Assembly: GCA_031291795.1 (NCBI GenBank)
Contig: JARLIJ010000026.1
Location: 1-37,597 of the forward strand
Reading direction: 5' to 3'
Length of the DNA: 37,597 bases
DNA from: Acetobacteraceae bacterium
GTDB taxonomy: Bacteria; Pseudomonadota; Alphaproteobacteria; Acetobacterales; Acetobacteraceae
This document shows, in pieces, positions 24,143 to 32,349 of the stretch; within the stretch, counting starts at the first letter, position 1, and the number at the start of each line of letters is the position of its first letter. The position numbers were made by a program, and so were the translations under genes. The notes beneath the pieces were generated by a model, which worked only from the letters and a program-made list of their open reading frames with translations, searched no databases and was not told where the DNA came from.

Positions 24143-27100
24143 TCAGGCCGCCATTGGACATTGCGCCGGTTCGTCGTCGTTGACGGCCGTATCCGTGCGG
24201 GCCAGGTCGGCCTCGATTTCGGCAAGCTGAGCGAGCTTCAAATCCAGCTCGGCCTGCAGCGGGAATACGTCTCCCAGGCGCGGCTCATACCCGGCGAGGT
24301 GGCGCGTGGCATCGACAGTGCGGCGGCGCTGCTCATCGACCTCGATCTCCATCCGGTCGAGCGCGTGTTCCAGCCGGGCGACGAGGCCGAGTGCCGTGGT
24401 CTCGCTGCCGACATCGATCACCTGAGCGTAGTCGGTGCGTTGCAGCACCAGGTCCAGTTCCAGCCGGCGGCCACGGCCAAACGCTGTGTTGCAGACCAGG
24501 TCGAAGCCGCCGATGCGGCCGATCGTCCGGCGCCCGGCAACGGGGTCGCGTTGGGCCAGCCTGACCTTGGTCAGCAGCGAGCCGCCGGCGGCCTTCCGTT
24601 GCGTGAATGCGCGGCCTTGCACCGTCATCGTGAAAGCATCCCCGCGGGTCAGTGTGCGGCGGGTCAGGTCGTGGGTGATCGCGATGATGCGCGCCTTGGC
24701 CGACGTCAGGTCGGTCCTTGCGTCCCTGATCTGCCGGCGGATGGCATGCTGGTCATCCACGTGCGCCGCGTGTTGACGCTGCAGCCGGGCGATCTCACTC
24801 TCAAGCCCCGCCTTCTGCATCAGACGCCCGTCGCCAGAGGCAATCGCCTTCGCCATCGCGAACTGGTTCGCCTGGCTGCCGGCATCCTCGATCCGGCGGA
24901 TCGTGGGGTCGCCCGACAGCGCGGCTTCGACGAAGCGCGCCTTGCGCTCGTTGTTTTGCCACATCGTCGCGTCCATCGAGCCGAGCGTGGCATAGGCGTA
25001 GATCGCGATCTCGTCGTTCTGGTTGCCCTGTCGCTCGATGCGGCCCTCGCGCTGCTCGATCTGGCTGGGCAGCCACGGCACGTCCAGATGGTGCAGTGCT
25101 GCCAGACGCAGCTGTCCGTTGGCGCCCGTGCCCATCTTGGCCGAGGAGCCAAGCGCAACGCGCACGCGCCCCGCCCGGAGATCCGCGAACAACCGCTGTT
25201 TGTCAGCGGTTCGCTTGTAGTCATGGACGAAGGCAATTTCCCCGGCAGGAACGCCGCGGGCGACGAGCTGCTGTTTGATCCATCGATACGCGGAGAAGCC
25301 GCGCACCGCCTCGGCCGCCGGCGTGCCCAGATCGCAGAAAATCATCTGGCAGCCGCCCCGGATTGGCGCGTCCGTGCCGTCTGGCAGGCGATAGACGTTA
25401 TTCGCGGTCTCGCACCAGATGCGATGGACGTTGTCGATCAGCTTGTTGAGCTTGTTCGCCGGCTCGTTCTCGCCGCCGCGCCAGGCCAACCGCATGTCGA
25501 TTGCGGCGTGCCGCCCGTCGGTGATGACGGCGAGCAGGATGTCGTCGCCCTTCTTGGTCCGCCCGGTGCGGTTCTCGATCGCTTCGATGCGCTGCGCCAG
25601 GTGGCGCTGATACGCCTTGAAGGCGGGGCTCGGCTCGGCGGTGACGAGCTGGCGCTCGCCGCCCCGGATGCGCGGGAGCTTCAGATAGCCGCGCAGGTCG
25701 GATTTCTGCACCACGTCCGCGACCGAGCGGAACATCATCATCAGGTCAGCGACGTTGATGAAGGACGCGAAACGCGTCACCGGCTTGTAGGCGCCGCTCG
25801 GCTGCAGCTCCAGCTCGGTCGTGGTGTCGCCGAAGGTCGACGCCCAGGCATCGAAGCCGTGCAGCCCGCGCTCGCGCAACGCGTCCGGCGCCATGAAGCG
25901 CTGCAGGGTGTACATCTCCCCGAGCGTGTTGGTGATCGGCGTGCCGGATGCCAGCACCAGGTTCCGGCCGGGATGCTTGCTGGCGAGGTAGTTCGCTTTG
26001 ACGAACAGGTCCCAGGCGCGCTGCGAGCCCTCCGGGTCAACGCCTTTCAGGTTCACCTGGTTGGTGGTGAAGCTGAGCTTGCGGAATTCGTGCGCCTCGT
26101 CGACGATGATCTGGTCGACGCCGATCTCCTCCAGCGTCACCATGTCGTCCCGGCGCGACCGCAGCGTCGCCAGTTTCTCCCCCAGCTTTTCTTTCATTGC
26201 CTCGACGCGCTTGCGGGTGACGCGATCGTCGGCGTCGATGCCCACCATGATGTCCTCATGGGCGTCGATCTCCTCCGCGACCATCCGCTGCTCGAAATCG
26301 GCGGGCACCGGGATGAAGCGGAACGCCGAATGAGTGATGATGATCGCGTCCCAGGACGCCGTCGCCGCGCGGGCCAGGAACTGCGCGCGCTTCTCCTTGA
26401 CGAAATTGCTCTCGTCGGCGACCAGGATGCGCGCGGTCGGGTAGAGTTGCAGAAACTCGCGCGCGACCTGCGCCAGGCAGTGGCCGGGCACCACCAGCAT
26501 GGCCTTGTTGATCAGGCCGAGCCGCTTCTGCTCCATGATCGCGCCGGCGATGGCATAGGATTTCCCGGCGCCGACCGAATGGGCGATGTAGGTCGAACCC
26601 GCCGACACGATGCGCCAGATCACCCGCTTCTGGTGGTCGTAGAGGCGGATGATGCTGCTGGCGCCGGGCAGGGTGAGGTGGCGCCCATCGAAATGCCGCG
26701 GCACCAGGTTGTTGAAGCGGTCGTTGTAGATGCGCGCCAGCCGGTCGGTGCGGTCCGGGTCGGTCCAGATCCAGGCGCTGAAGGCAGCCTTGATCCGCGC
26801 CAGCTTCTCCTTCGCGGCCTCGGTCGCCTCGCTGTTGAGGACGCGTTTCTCGGAGCCGTCTTCGATGATCGTGTCGAAAATCTGCGGCGTGGCGCTGTTC
26901 AGCGCGTCATGCAGCAGCAAGCCGGCGTTGCGGCGAGACGTGCCCCATTCCGAGGTGCCGGAGGCGGTGCTGGCGAACGGCTTGGTATCAACGGACCAGG
27001 CGGCGATCTCCACGGTGTGGCGGACCCGCGTGCGGGCGCCCATCACTTCGGCGGCGAAGGCCTCTATGTCCGCGACCGGTATCCAGGGGGCGCCCAGGCG

Positions 27101-29269
27101 CGCGGCAATGTCCGACGGCCGGAGGTCCTCGGGCTGCACCGCGCGCAAGGCCGCGACGTTGCGCACATACTGCGGGTCGAGGGCGGAAGCGGCTTCGGCG
27201 ATGGCGAACTTGGTGCGGACGGGGCCGGACAGGTAGGCGTCAGCCGTCTCCCAGGCCTCGGTCTGGGAGTTGCGGAACACCGCGCTGCCCAACTCGGTCA
27301 GGGCCACCTCGGGGTCGCGGTCGAGCAGCTCGGCCAGGTGGTCGATGTCGACGCAGCCGGTCTCGTTGAGGGTGACGGCGAGGGCGTCGGCCGCGGTCGC
27401 GATGATCGGCGCGGGCGGCGGGGCGATCACGCGCTCGCGGAAGATCGCGCCCATGCGGGCCAGGCCGCTCTCGATGTCGTGGTCCTCGATGCTGGCGACC
27501 AGCCAGCAATCGGGGTCGTCGGCGAACGGGGCGAGGTTCGGCCGGCGATGCGCCTCCCGCTCCTCGCCCGTCGCGGGATCGGTCGTGGTGGTGATGACGG
27601 TGCGGTTGATCGGCCCGAAGCCGCGCACGAAGGTGCTGTAGGCGATGCGCAGGCGGACCTGCGCGGCGGTCCAGGGCAGGTCGGCGGCCTGTGCGCGCAA
27701 CAGGTCACGCACGGCGTCGCGGATCGGCAGCAGGGCGCGGATGATCTTGGCGTCACGGGCCAGGATGCCGCTGCTGGCCTTGCCGGACTTGATCGCCACG
27801 GGGCGGGCGGTGCCGCCGGCGATCTGCATCAGGCGGTCGCCTGTGCCGACCAGGAACGAGCCTTCCTTGATCGTGGCGCCGTCGGCGGCGGTGCCGGCGC
27901 GGATCGCCTCGTCGTCGTCGGGCGCGGCGTCGGGATGGGACTCTGCTGACGCGGGGACGATGCCGGCGGGCAGCCGGTCGAGCGCTTCGGCCAAGAGCGC
28001 ATCCAGGTCCTGGGCGCCGGCGCGGGGCCGGCAGGTGTAGGTCAGGTCTGGTCCGTAGATCCCGCGCCGCAGTGCGTGGGTGCCCAGCACCATCTCCGGA
28101 TGCCCCACGAAATACTGGTTCACCGCGATGCCGGCCGATGGCTCAGTCTCGGCTTCCTCTGCCTCGTCCCCGTCGTCGTCGGCGACTGGGCTGACCGCGG
28201 CCAGGTCAATCCACGGAGCGCCTGCCGGCGGCTGGTCGGCCGCGCGTCGTTGAAACACCAGGATGTCGATCACGACGTCGGTGCCGGCAGCCGCACGCAT
28301 GGTGCCTTCCGGTAGGCGCACGGCGCCGACCAGGTCGGCCAGGGAAGCGATATGCTGGCGCGCCGTGGTGGCGGCCTTGTCCATCGTGCCGGTGCTGGTG
28401 ACGAACAGGGCGATGCCGCCGGGACGCAGGCGGGCGATCGAGCGGGCGATGAAGTAGTCGTGCAGCCGCAGTCCCAAGGCGCGCGTGGCCGGGTCGGCCC
28501 GCACGATGCGGTCGGCGAAGGGCGGGTTGCCGATCGCCAGGTCGAACTTTCCGGGGACGGTGCTGCGCGTGTAATCCTCGCATCGGACCCGGGCCGCCGG
28601 ATGCACCAGGCGGGCGATGCGGGCGGTGATCGGGTCGTATTCAATGCCGGTGAGCTGGCAGGAAGCGCGGAGCGCGGCGGGCAGCAGGGCGAAGAACAGG
28701 CCGGTGCCCATGCCGGGCTCCAGCACCCTGCCACCTGTGAAGCCCAGCCGCTCGGTCGCGCGCCACAGGGCACGGATCACAGTCTCGGGCGTGTAATGCG
28801 CGTATTGGGTTGCGCGCTGCAGGGCAGCGTATTCCGCCGGGGTGACGGCGGCTTCAAGCGCTGTGGCAATCTCCTGCCAGGCCGGCCGGAAATCCGCCTC
28901 GCCGGGGCGACGGAAACAGTTCTGTGCCAACTCGGAGGCGCCGAACCCGACGAAGCGGAGGAGTTGCGCCTGTTCGTCCGGGGTCGGTGTGCGGCCCGAT
29001 TTCTCCAGGTCCTTCGCCAGGACGATGGCGGCGACATTGTCGCGCGCGCGGGCGGCCCATCCCCGGGCGAGGTCGCGATCACCGGCGAGCTGGTAGTTGC
29101 AGCCGGGCGAGACCTGCACCGCTGGCGCCGGTTGGGGGTCGGCTTCTTCCTCAGTGTCGTCCTCATCCGGCGTGGCCGGCGTCGCGGCGGCTTGCGCCGG
29201 GTGAATGCTCCAGCCCGGGAGGGCAGTGCTGTCGAACAGGCCGAGGGTGAAGGGATCGAGCATGGACAT
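24143..29269 (-). CDS. Giant N6-adenine methylase / SNF2-type helicase fusion, DarB-like
   Basis: The 1708-aa protein has an N-terminal low-complexity acidic region and then a methyltransferase domain with 'VLEPGMGTGLFF' (SAM loop) and catalytic 'NPPF' at residues 248-251. A long middle region follows. The SF2 helicase has Walker A 'GAGKS' near 900-904 and 'DEAH' at 1057-1060; its motif V/VI segment is 'QIEQREGRIERQGNQNDEI'. The C-terminus is coiled-coil-rich. This architecture matches the large methylase-helicase proteins of plasmids and phage P1 DarB, which protects incoming DNA from restriction; that function here is inference. The start MSMLDPF has GGAG at good spacing; an earlier in-frame ATG gives a low-complexity, non-coding-like extension. 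It lies downstream of ardC. Confidence 0.88.
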   Translation of the reverse strand: MSMLDPFTLGLFDSTALPGWSIHPAQAAATPATPDEDDTEEEADPQPAPAVQVSPGCNYQLAGDRDLARGWAARARDNVAAIVLAKDLEKSGRTPTPDEQAQLLRFVGFGASELAQNCFRRPGEADFRPAWQEIATALEAAVTPAEYAALQRATQYAHYTPETVIRALWRATERLGFTGGRVLEPGMGTGLFFALLPAALRASCQLTGIEYDPITARIARLVHPAARVRCEDYTRSTVPGKFDLAIGNPPFADRIVRADPATRALGLRLHDYFIARSIARLRPGGIALFVTSTGTMDKAATTARQHIASLADLVGAVRLPEGTMRAAAGTDVVIDILVFQRRAADQPPAGAPWIDLAAVSPVADDDGDEAEEAETEPSAGIAVNQYFVGHPEMVLGTHALRRGIYGPDLTYTCRPRAGAQDLDALLAEALDRLPAGIVPASAESHPDAAPDDDEAIRAGTAADGATIKEGSFLVGTGDRLMQIAGGTARPVAIKSGKASSGILARDAKIIRALLPIRDAVRDLLRAQAADLPWTAAQVRLRIAYSTFVRGFGPINRTVITTTTDPATGEEREAHRRPNLAPFADDPDCWLVASIEDHDIESGLARMGAIFRERVIAPPPAPIIATAADALAVTLNETGCVDIDHLAELLDRDPEVALTELGSAVFRNSQTEAWETADAYLSGPVRTKFAIAEAASALDPQYVRNVAALRAVQPEDLRPSDIAARLGAPWIPVADIEAFAAEVMGARTRVRHTVEIAAWSVDTKPFASTASGTSEWGTSRRNAGLLLHDALNSATPQIFDTIIEDGSEKRVLNSEATEAAKEKLARIKAAFSAWIWTDPDRTDRLARIYNDRFNNLVPRHFDGRHLTLPGASSIIRLYDHQKRVIWRIVSAGSTYIAHSVGAGKSYAIAGAIMEQKRLGLINKAMLVVPGHCLAQVAREFLQLYPTARILVADESNFVKEKRAQFLARAATASWDAIIITHSAFRFIPVPADFEQRMVAEEIDAHEDIMVGIDADDRVTRKRVEAMKEKLGEKLATLRSRRDDMVTLEEIGVDQIIVDEAHEFRKLSFTTNQVNLKGVDPEGSQRAWDLFVKANYLASKHPGRNLVLASGTPITNTLGEMYTLQRFMAPDALRERGLHGFDAWASTFGDTTTELELQPSGAYKPVTRFASFINVADLMMMFRSVADVVQKSDLRGYLKLPRIRGGERQLVTAEPSPAFKAYQRHLAQRIEAIENRTGRTKKGDDILLAVITDGRHAAIDMRLAWRGGENEPANKLNKLIDNVHRIWCETANNVYRLPDGTDAPIRGGCQMIFCDLGTPAAEAVRGFSAYRWIKQQLVARGVPAGEIAFVHDYKRTADKQRLFADLRAGRVRVALGSSAKMGTGANGQLRLAALHHLDVPWLPSQIEQREGRIERQGNQNDEIAIYAYATLGSMDATMWQNNERKARFVEAALSGDPTIRRIEDAGSQANQFAMAKAIASGDGRLMQKAGLESEIARLQRQHAAHVDDQHAIRRQIRDARTDLTSAKARIIAITHDLTRRTLTRGDAFTMTVQGRAFTQRKAAGGSLLTKVRLAQRDPVAGRRTIGRIGGFDLVCNTAFGRGRRLELDLVLQRTDYAQVIDVGSETTALGLVARLEHALDRMEIEVDEQRRRTVDATRHLAGYEPRLGDVFPLQAELDLKLAQLAEIEADLARTDTAVNDDEPAQCPMAA

Positions 29270-29396
29270 GTGGGGGGCTCCAGGTCGCAGGCAGGCGTGC
29301 AGCCGCGCCAGGGCGGCCGCCTGGTGGCGGTCGGGGCGATCGGCTGCGTCTTGGGTCGGGGGATGGCGGGGGCGGCTGTAGCCCCCTGGTGCAGCG

Positions 29397-30416
29397 CTAC
29401 GCCGCGAGCGGTAGCGGGTCGGCGTCGGGCACGGGCTCGCCGGCGCCGGCGGCCCCCTCGTCGGGGACGTCGGCCTGGCTGGTGGCGTAGTCGGGATGGA
29501 AGGCCAGCAGGTAGTCAGCGATGCGTTGCGCATCCGCCGCCGCGCGGAAGATCTCCTTGCGGTCGGAACGCAGCGCGTCGAGCCAGTGGGCGACGTAGGC
29601 GGCGCCGTTGCTGAACTCGGTCGTCGCAATCCCCAGCTCGGCGCAGACCATCATCTGCCCAATCTCGGCGCGCAGCTCCTCGCGGGCGCGGTCGTGCGAG
29701 CTGGGACGCTTGAGCAGGTCGCGGTCCAGGCGGTCTGGGCCACCCGTCCAGTGCGACATCTCGTGAATCAGGGTCGAGCAGTACCCATCGGATGTGGCGA
29801 AGGCCACATCGGGCGGCATCTGAATGTGGTCGGTCGTCGGCGAGTAGAACGCCTGTTCGCCGCCGATCCGGAGCACGGCCCGGCTGTTGGCCAGGATGAT
29901 CGATGTCGCCTCTGGTGCGCGCCACGGCGCTTCGGCGATCGTCGGCGGCACGTAGTCGGGAATGCCGTCGATCTGGCTGGCATGGAACAGGGTGAACGCG
30001 CGCAGCAGCGGAATCCGCCTGACCGCATCATCGTCGCCCTCGGGCTTCGAATCGTCGCGAATTTCCAGGCGCTTGAAGAAATAGCCGGTTGTGCCGCGCT
30101 CGCCGCGGCGAACCTGCCAACCCCGTTCCTCGGCCTGCTTGTAGGTCGCCCAGCGCGGATCGCCGCTGGCAAAGGCGAGGGTGGACATGCCGAGCGTCAG
30201 CACGTTGATGCCCCGATAGCGCCGCCCGGTCGTCGCGTTACGCGGCATCGCCGGGCCGCCGGTCTTGTCGGGGTCCCACGGCTTGCGCCAGGGCGGGGTG
30301 CCGGCTTCCAGCGCCGCGATGATCCGGTCAGTCACTTCCTGGTAGTGGTCAGGTGCCTCATGACGGGTCTTGCCGCCACGGGTTTCATGCCTGGACCTGG
30401 TCGTCGTGATGCTCAT
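29397..30416 (-). CDS. ardC: ArdC-type antirestriction protein (ssDNA-binding zincin)
   Basis: ArdC binds single-stranded DNA and protects incoming plasmid DNA from restriction. The 339-aa protein has the N-terminal ssDNA-binding domain with 'YQEVTDRIIAALEAGTPPWRKPW' and 'YRGINVLTLGM' (split). The C-terminal metallopeptidase-like domain has 'HEMSH' at residues 218-222 and downstream 'REELRAEIGQMMVCAELGI' with a third metal ligand. I chose the start MSITTTRS, since the upstream in-frame extension overlaps the structured leader. 127 bases separate it from the methylase-helicase gene downstream; a GGGGGC/GCCCCC hairpin lies just after the stop. Confidence 0.95.
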   Translation of the reverse strand: MSITTTRSRHETRGGKTRHEAPDHYQEVTDRIIAALEAGTPPWRKPWDPDKTGGPAMPRNATTGRRYRGINVLTLGMSTLAFASGDPRWATYKQAEERGWQVRRGERGTTGYFFKRLEIRDDSKPEGDDDAVRRIPLLRAFTLFHASQIDGIPDYVPPTIAEAPWRAPEATSIILANSRAVLRIGGEQAFYSPTTDHIQMPPDVAFATSDGYCSTLIHEMSHWTGGPDRLDRDLLKRPSSHDRAREELRAEIGQMMVCAELGIATTEFSNGAAYVAHWLDALRSDRKEIFRAAADAQRIADYLLAFHPDYATSQADVPDEGAAGAGEPVPDADPLPLAA

Positions 30417-30440
30417 CTGGGTGCCCTTTCCATCATGGAT

Positions 30441-30591
30441 TTCTGGAACACCCATTCCGCCCCGCATGCCGGCAGACCGGGGCAAGGGCGTGCGAAGCAC
30501 GGGAGCGCTTCGCGCGACAAACCCTTGCGGCGGGCTGGCGGTGATGCGGTAGCCGTTCTCAGTTCATTGGTTTTCCCATTTCCTCATTTTC
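30441..30591 (-). promoter_or_regulatory. Structured leader, family B copy 2 (upstream of ardC)
   Basis: It aligns over its whole length with 23947-24102. On the minus strand the core has GCAAGGG ... GCGAAGC ... GCTTCGC ... CCCTTGC, two nested perfect 7-bp stems. A second hairpin CCCCG ... CGGGG follows toward the gene. It ends about 24 bases before the ardC ATG and slightly overlaps the stop of the upstream gene. Conservation in non-coding DNA between two unrelated genes argues for a shared regulatory function. Confidence 0.78.
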
Positions 30592-31006
30592 AGGTCTTTG
30601 GGACGAAGTCCGCGCGAAGGATCGTTTCCCGGAGGGCCGAGACGCGTAGCGGCTCGGTGAGGGCATTGTTTGCCCGAGAAGAGCCTGGCCTGAAAGGGCG
30701 CGCCCGCCTTTCCCATTCTGCCTGTGCCTGAAGACTTACGGCATGCGCCGTTGCGCTCCAGGGCCATGGTTTGACAACGGCCATCAGAGCGGATTTCGGT
30801 GGATCGTCGTCTGTGCGCGGGAACTGAGCCCAATGGCGCTCAATTGCCGCGTTATGCGCTTCGGCTGCCCTGTTCGCGGTTTCTCTGTCCGGCTGGGCGA
30901 TGACGTCGTCCGGACCGGGAATATGGATACACCAAAGGGTTTGATGATCAGGCGTCGTGTCATTCGTGCAGGTCGGAAAGGGATCGTCGCGCATGATGGC
31001 TATCAT
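30590..31006 (-). CDS. Plasmid-type hypothetical protein (138 aa)
   Basis: The protein contains 'LWCIHIPGPDDVIAQPDRET' and 'ANRAAEAHNAAIERHW' followed by 'VKPWPWSATAHA', a pattern I have seen in small proteins beside ArdC on alphaproteobacterial plasmids. No function is known to me. The start overlaps the stop of the preceding gene by three bases, indicating coupling. GGAGG lies four bases upstream; an internal ATG 12 bases later is less well placed. Confidence 0.7.
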   Translation of the reverse strand: MIAIMRDDPFPTCTNDTTPDHQTLWCIHIPGPDDVIAQPDRETANRAAEAHNAAIERHWAQFPRTDDDPPKSALMAVVKPWPWSATAHAVSLQAQAEWERRARPFRPGSSRANNALTEPLRVSALRETILRADFVPKT

Positions 31007-31482
31007 TCTTCCTCCCAGCAGAATGTTGGTCCGGCACTGTCTGTCACCTTGAAGACGTAAGGACCCTTGTCCCAGGCTTTAGGGTTATCGAAGGGGAGCT
31101 TTTGGCTACTGATCTTCGTCTTGATGCGATCGGCGGCATCCCGGCCGGTACGGGCGTAGACGGTGACGGTTGCTTTGTAGTGCAGTCGCTCTTGGTACTC
31201 GACGGACACGTTGAACGGACGCAGAGGGTCTTCGTGCGGCTGAGCGAGGGTCTTCCTGCGGCCCTGCTGTTCCTGCCATCTGCGGACCATGGCCATTGCG
31301 TCCGTGGGTCCGAATTCGGCGAGGATCTGTTGCAGCACTCGCTGCAGCTCTGCCTCCGTCTCGATCGGCTTCAGGCTGGAGGAGTGGCTCGTCAGATCAG
31401 CGGGTTCCGCCATGATCAGCTCCGACCTCTGATCGAGCACGTCAGGAACCACTGCGATATCATCGTTTTCGATGGCAGTCAT
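31003..31482 (-). CDS. Hypothetical protein (159 aa) coupled to the next gene
   Basis: The N-terminal half is acidic and probably disordered. The middle has a helix 'ELQRVLQQILAEFGPTDAMA'. The C-terminal half looks like a small alpha/beta domain, 'RLHYKATVTVYARTGRDAAD' to 'YVFKVTDSAGPTFCWEEE'. No family is recognised. It is the first gene of a minus-strand run leading to ardC and the methylase-helicase. It diverges from a ribbon-helix-helix gene across a promoter region full of palindromes, so it may be controlled by that regulator. Confidence 0.65.
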   Translation of the reverse strand: MTAIENDDIAVVPDVLDQRSELIMAEPADLTSHSSSLKPIETEAELQRVLQQILAEFGPTDAMAMVRRWQEQQGRRKTLAQPHEDPLRPFNVSVEYQERLHYKATVTVYARTGRDAADRIKTKISSQKLPFDNPKAWDKGPYVFKVTDSAGPTFCWEEE

Positions 31483-31523
31483 GACCGGTCATCACCTCGC
31501 ATTCAATCGGGATGCACGAGCTA

Positions 31524-31604
31524 ATAAGCGATACCGGTTATCGTGTCCATAAGCGATTGCGCTTATCGGAGGCTTTTGACTCGGTTTCCGATAGCGTTTA
31601 TGTC
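31524..31604 (+). promoter_or_regulatory. Divergent promoter with clustered palindromic operators
   Basis: ATAAGCG-ATTG-CGCTTAT (31549-31566) is a perfect inverted repeat. A related imperfect copy around CGATACCGGTTATCG (31529-31543) lies upstream and a half-like CCGATAGCGTTTATG downstream. TTGACT (31576-31581) and TATGTC (31599-31604) with a 17-base spacer form a likely promoter. Its start would coincide with the ATG at 31611. The operators flank and overlap the promoter, as expected for autoregulation by the ribbon-helix-helix protein. Confidence 0.6.
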
Positions 31605-31610
31605 CGCACT

Positions 31611-31823
31611 ATGGGACGCCCTCCTTTGAACGTGAAACCGACAATGGTGCGACTGGCGGACGACGTCCGGCAGCGCATCGAGGCCTTGGTTGGGGCCAGG
31701 AGGATGGCGATCTTTATCCGAGAGGCCATCGAGAACGAGCTGAAGCGTCGTGAGCGTCGTGGCACGACGGCACGGTCGTCTAACCCAGCCGAGCTACCGG
31801 GGAACGACGCCAAGGATCATTAG
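31611..31823 (+). CDS. Ribbon-helix-helix regulator
   Basis: The 70-aa protein has 'VKPTMVRLADDVRQRIEALV' then 'MAIFIREAIENELKRRE', the beta-strand/helix/helix pattern of CopG/Arc-like regulators or antitoxins. A basic, disordered tail follows. I chose MGRPPLNV because the longer in-frame reading starts inside the operator cluster and codes for unlikely sequence. No ribosome-binding site is visible; the transcript is predicted to start at the ATG. It probably represses its own and the divergent gene. No matching toxin is seen next to it. Confidence 0.75.
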   Translation: MGRPPLNVKPTMVRLADDVRQRIEALVGARRMAIFIREAIENELKRRERRGTTARSSNPAELPGNDAKDH

Positions 31824-31828
31824 CGAGT

Positions 31829-31849
31829 CGGGGCGCTGCCAACGCCCCG
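31829..31849. terminator. Bidirectional hairpin between convergent genes
   Basis: CGGGGCG and CGCCCCG form a 7-bp stem with a 7-base loop between the stops of two convergent genes, as expected for a shared terminator. Confidence 0.6.
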
Positions 31850-31864
31850 CTGCGTGATGACCCG

Positions 31865-32134
31865 TCACGTGCCGAAATCGATTCGTGCCCAACCTATGCT
31901 AGAGGGTGTTAATGTCACCGTATCGTTGGGCGCACCCAGCTCATATTCGCCATCCGAGCCTGTAACTTTTACACCATTCTCTCGAAGAAACTCGGCCAAC
32001 CCTTTAATACCATCAATTATAATGTTAGTGTTAACGAGAACCGAATTAGGTTCTACTTCATATTCGCCACCTGACTCTTTCATCTTGACCAGAGCCGCCA
32101 TTATTCCGTTCTTCGTGCGGGTCGTAACTGACAT
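31865..32134 (-). CDS. Hypothetical protein (89 aa) of lower GC content
   Basis: The protein reads from 'MSVTTRTKNGIMAALVKMKE' through 'NSVLVNTNIIIDGIKGLAEF' to 'VTLTPSSIGWARIDFGT', with normal protein composition. GAGG lies about nine bases before the ATG. The gene is clearly richer in A/T than everything around it, with codons such as AAT, ATA and TTA that are rare in the window, suggesting recent arrival from another source. I do not recognise the family. Confidence 0.65.
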   Translation of the reverse strand: MSVTTRTKNGIMAALVKMKESGGEYEVEPNSVLVNTNIIIDGIKGLAEFLRENGVKVTGSDGEYELGAPNDTVTLTPSSIGWARIDFGT

Positions 32135-32334
32135 TTTTGCAACCTCATGAGCGTTGAAAGACCGCGCAGATGAGAATCTCTCCCGGACGCTGGACATTAA
32201 GCAAGCCCAAAACTGCCCCAGAGAAAGGGGAGGGATCGGTACGTGTAGCCGCTCGCAATCGCCGCCGAGCTTCGTGGAGGCCATCAGGTTCGACGCGGAC
32301 GGCCTGGTCCGGCCATGCGGGCGACCGGACCCAT

Positions 32335-32349
32335 CGGATATCCGGATAT
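32335..32349. repeat. Overlapping palindromes CGGATATCCG / ATATCCGGATAT
   Basis: Two overlapping perfect palindromes sit right at the stop of the Fic gene. The core is shared with the tandem CCGGATATCCGG pair at 34599-34626. The rest of 32135-32348 holds no gene I can support. Confidence 0.5.

Noticed and set aside
24125-27949. A 1274-codon open frame on the plus strand
   Set aside because: It is antisense to the methylase-helicase gene, which has clear domain motifs. The long open frame results from high GC; its translation is Arg/Val/Asp/Gly-rich with no recognisable domain.
28352-29614. A 420-codon plus-strand open frame
   Set aside because: Antisense to the N-terminal half of the methylase-helicase gene; composition is typical of GC-driven shadow frames.
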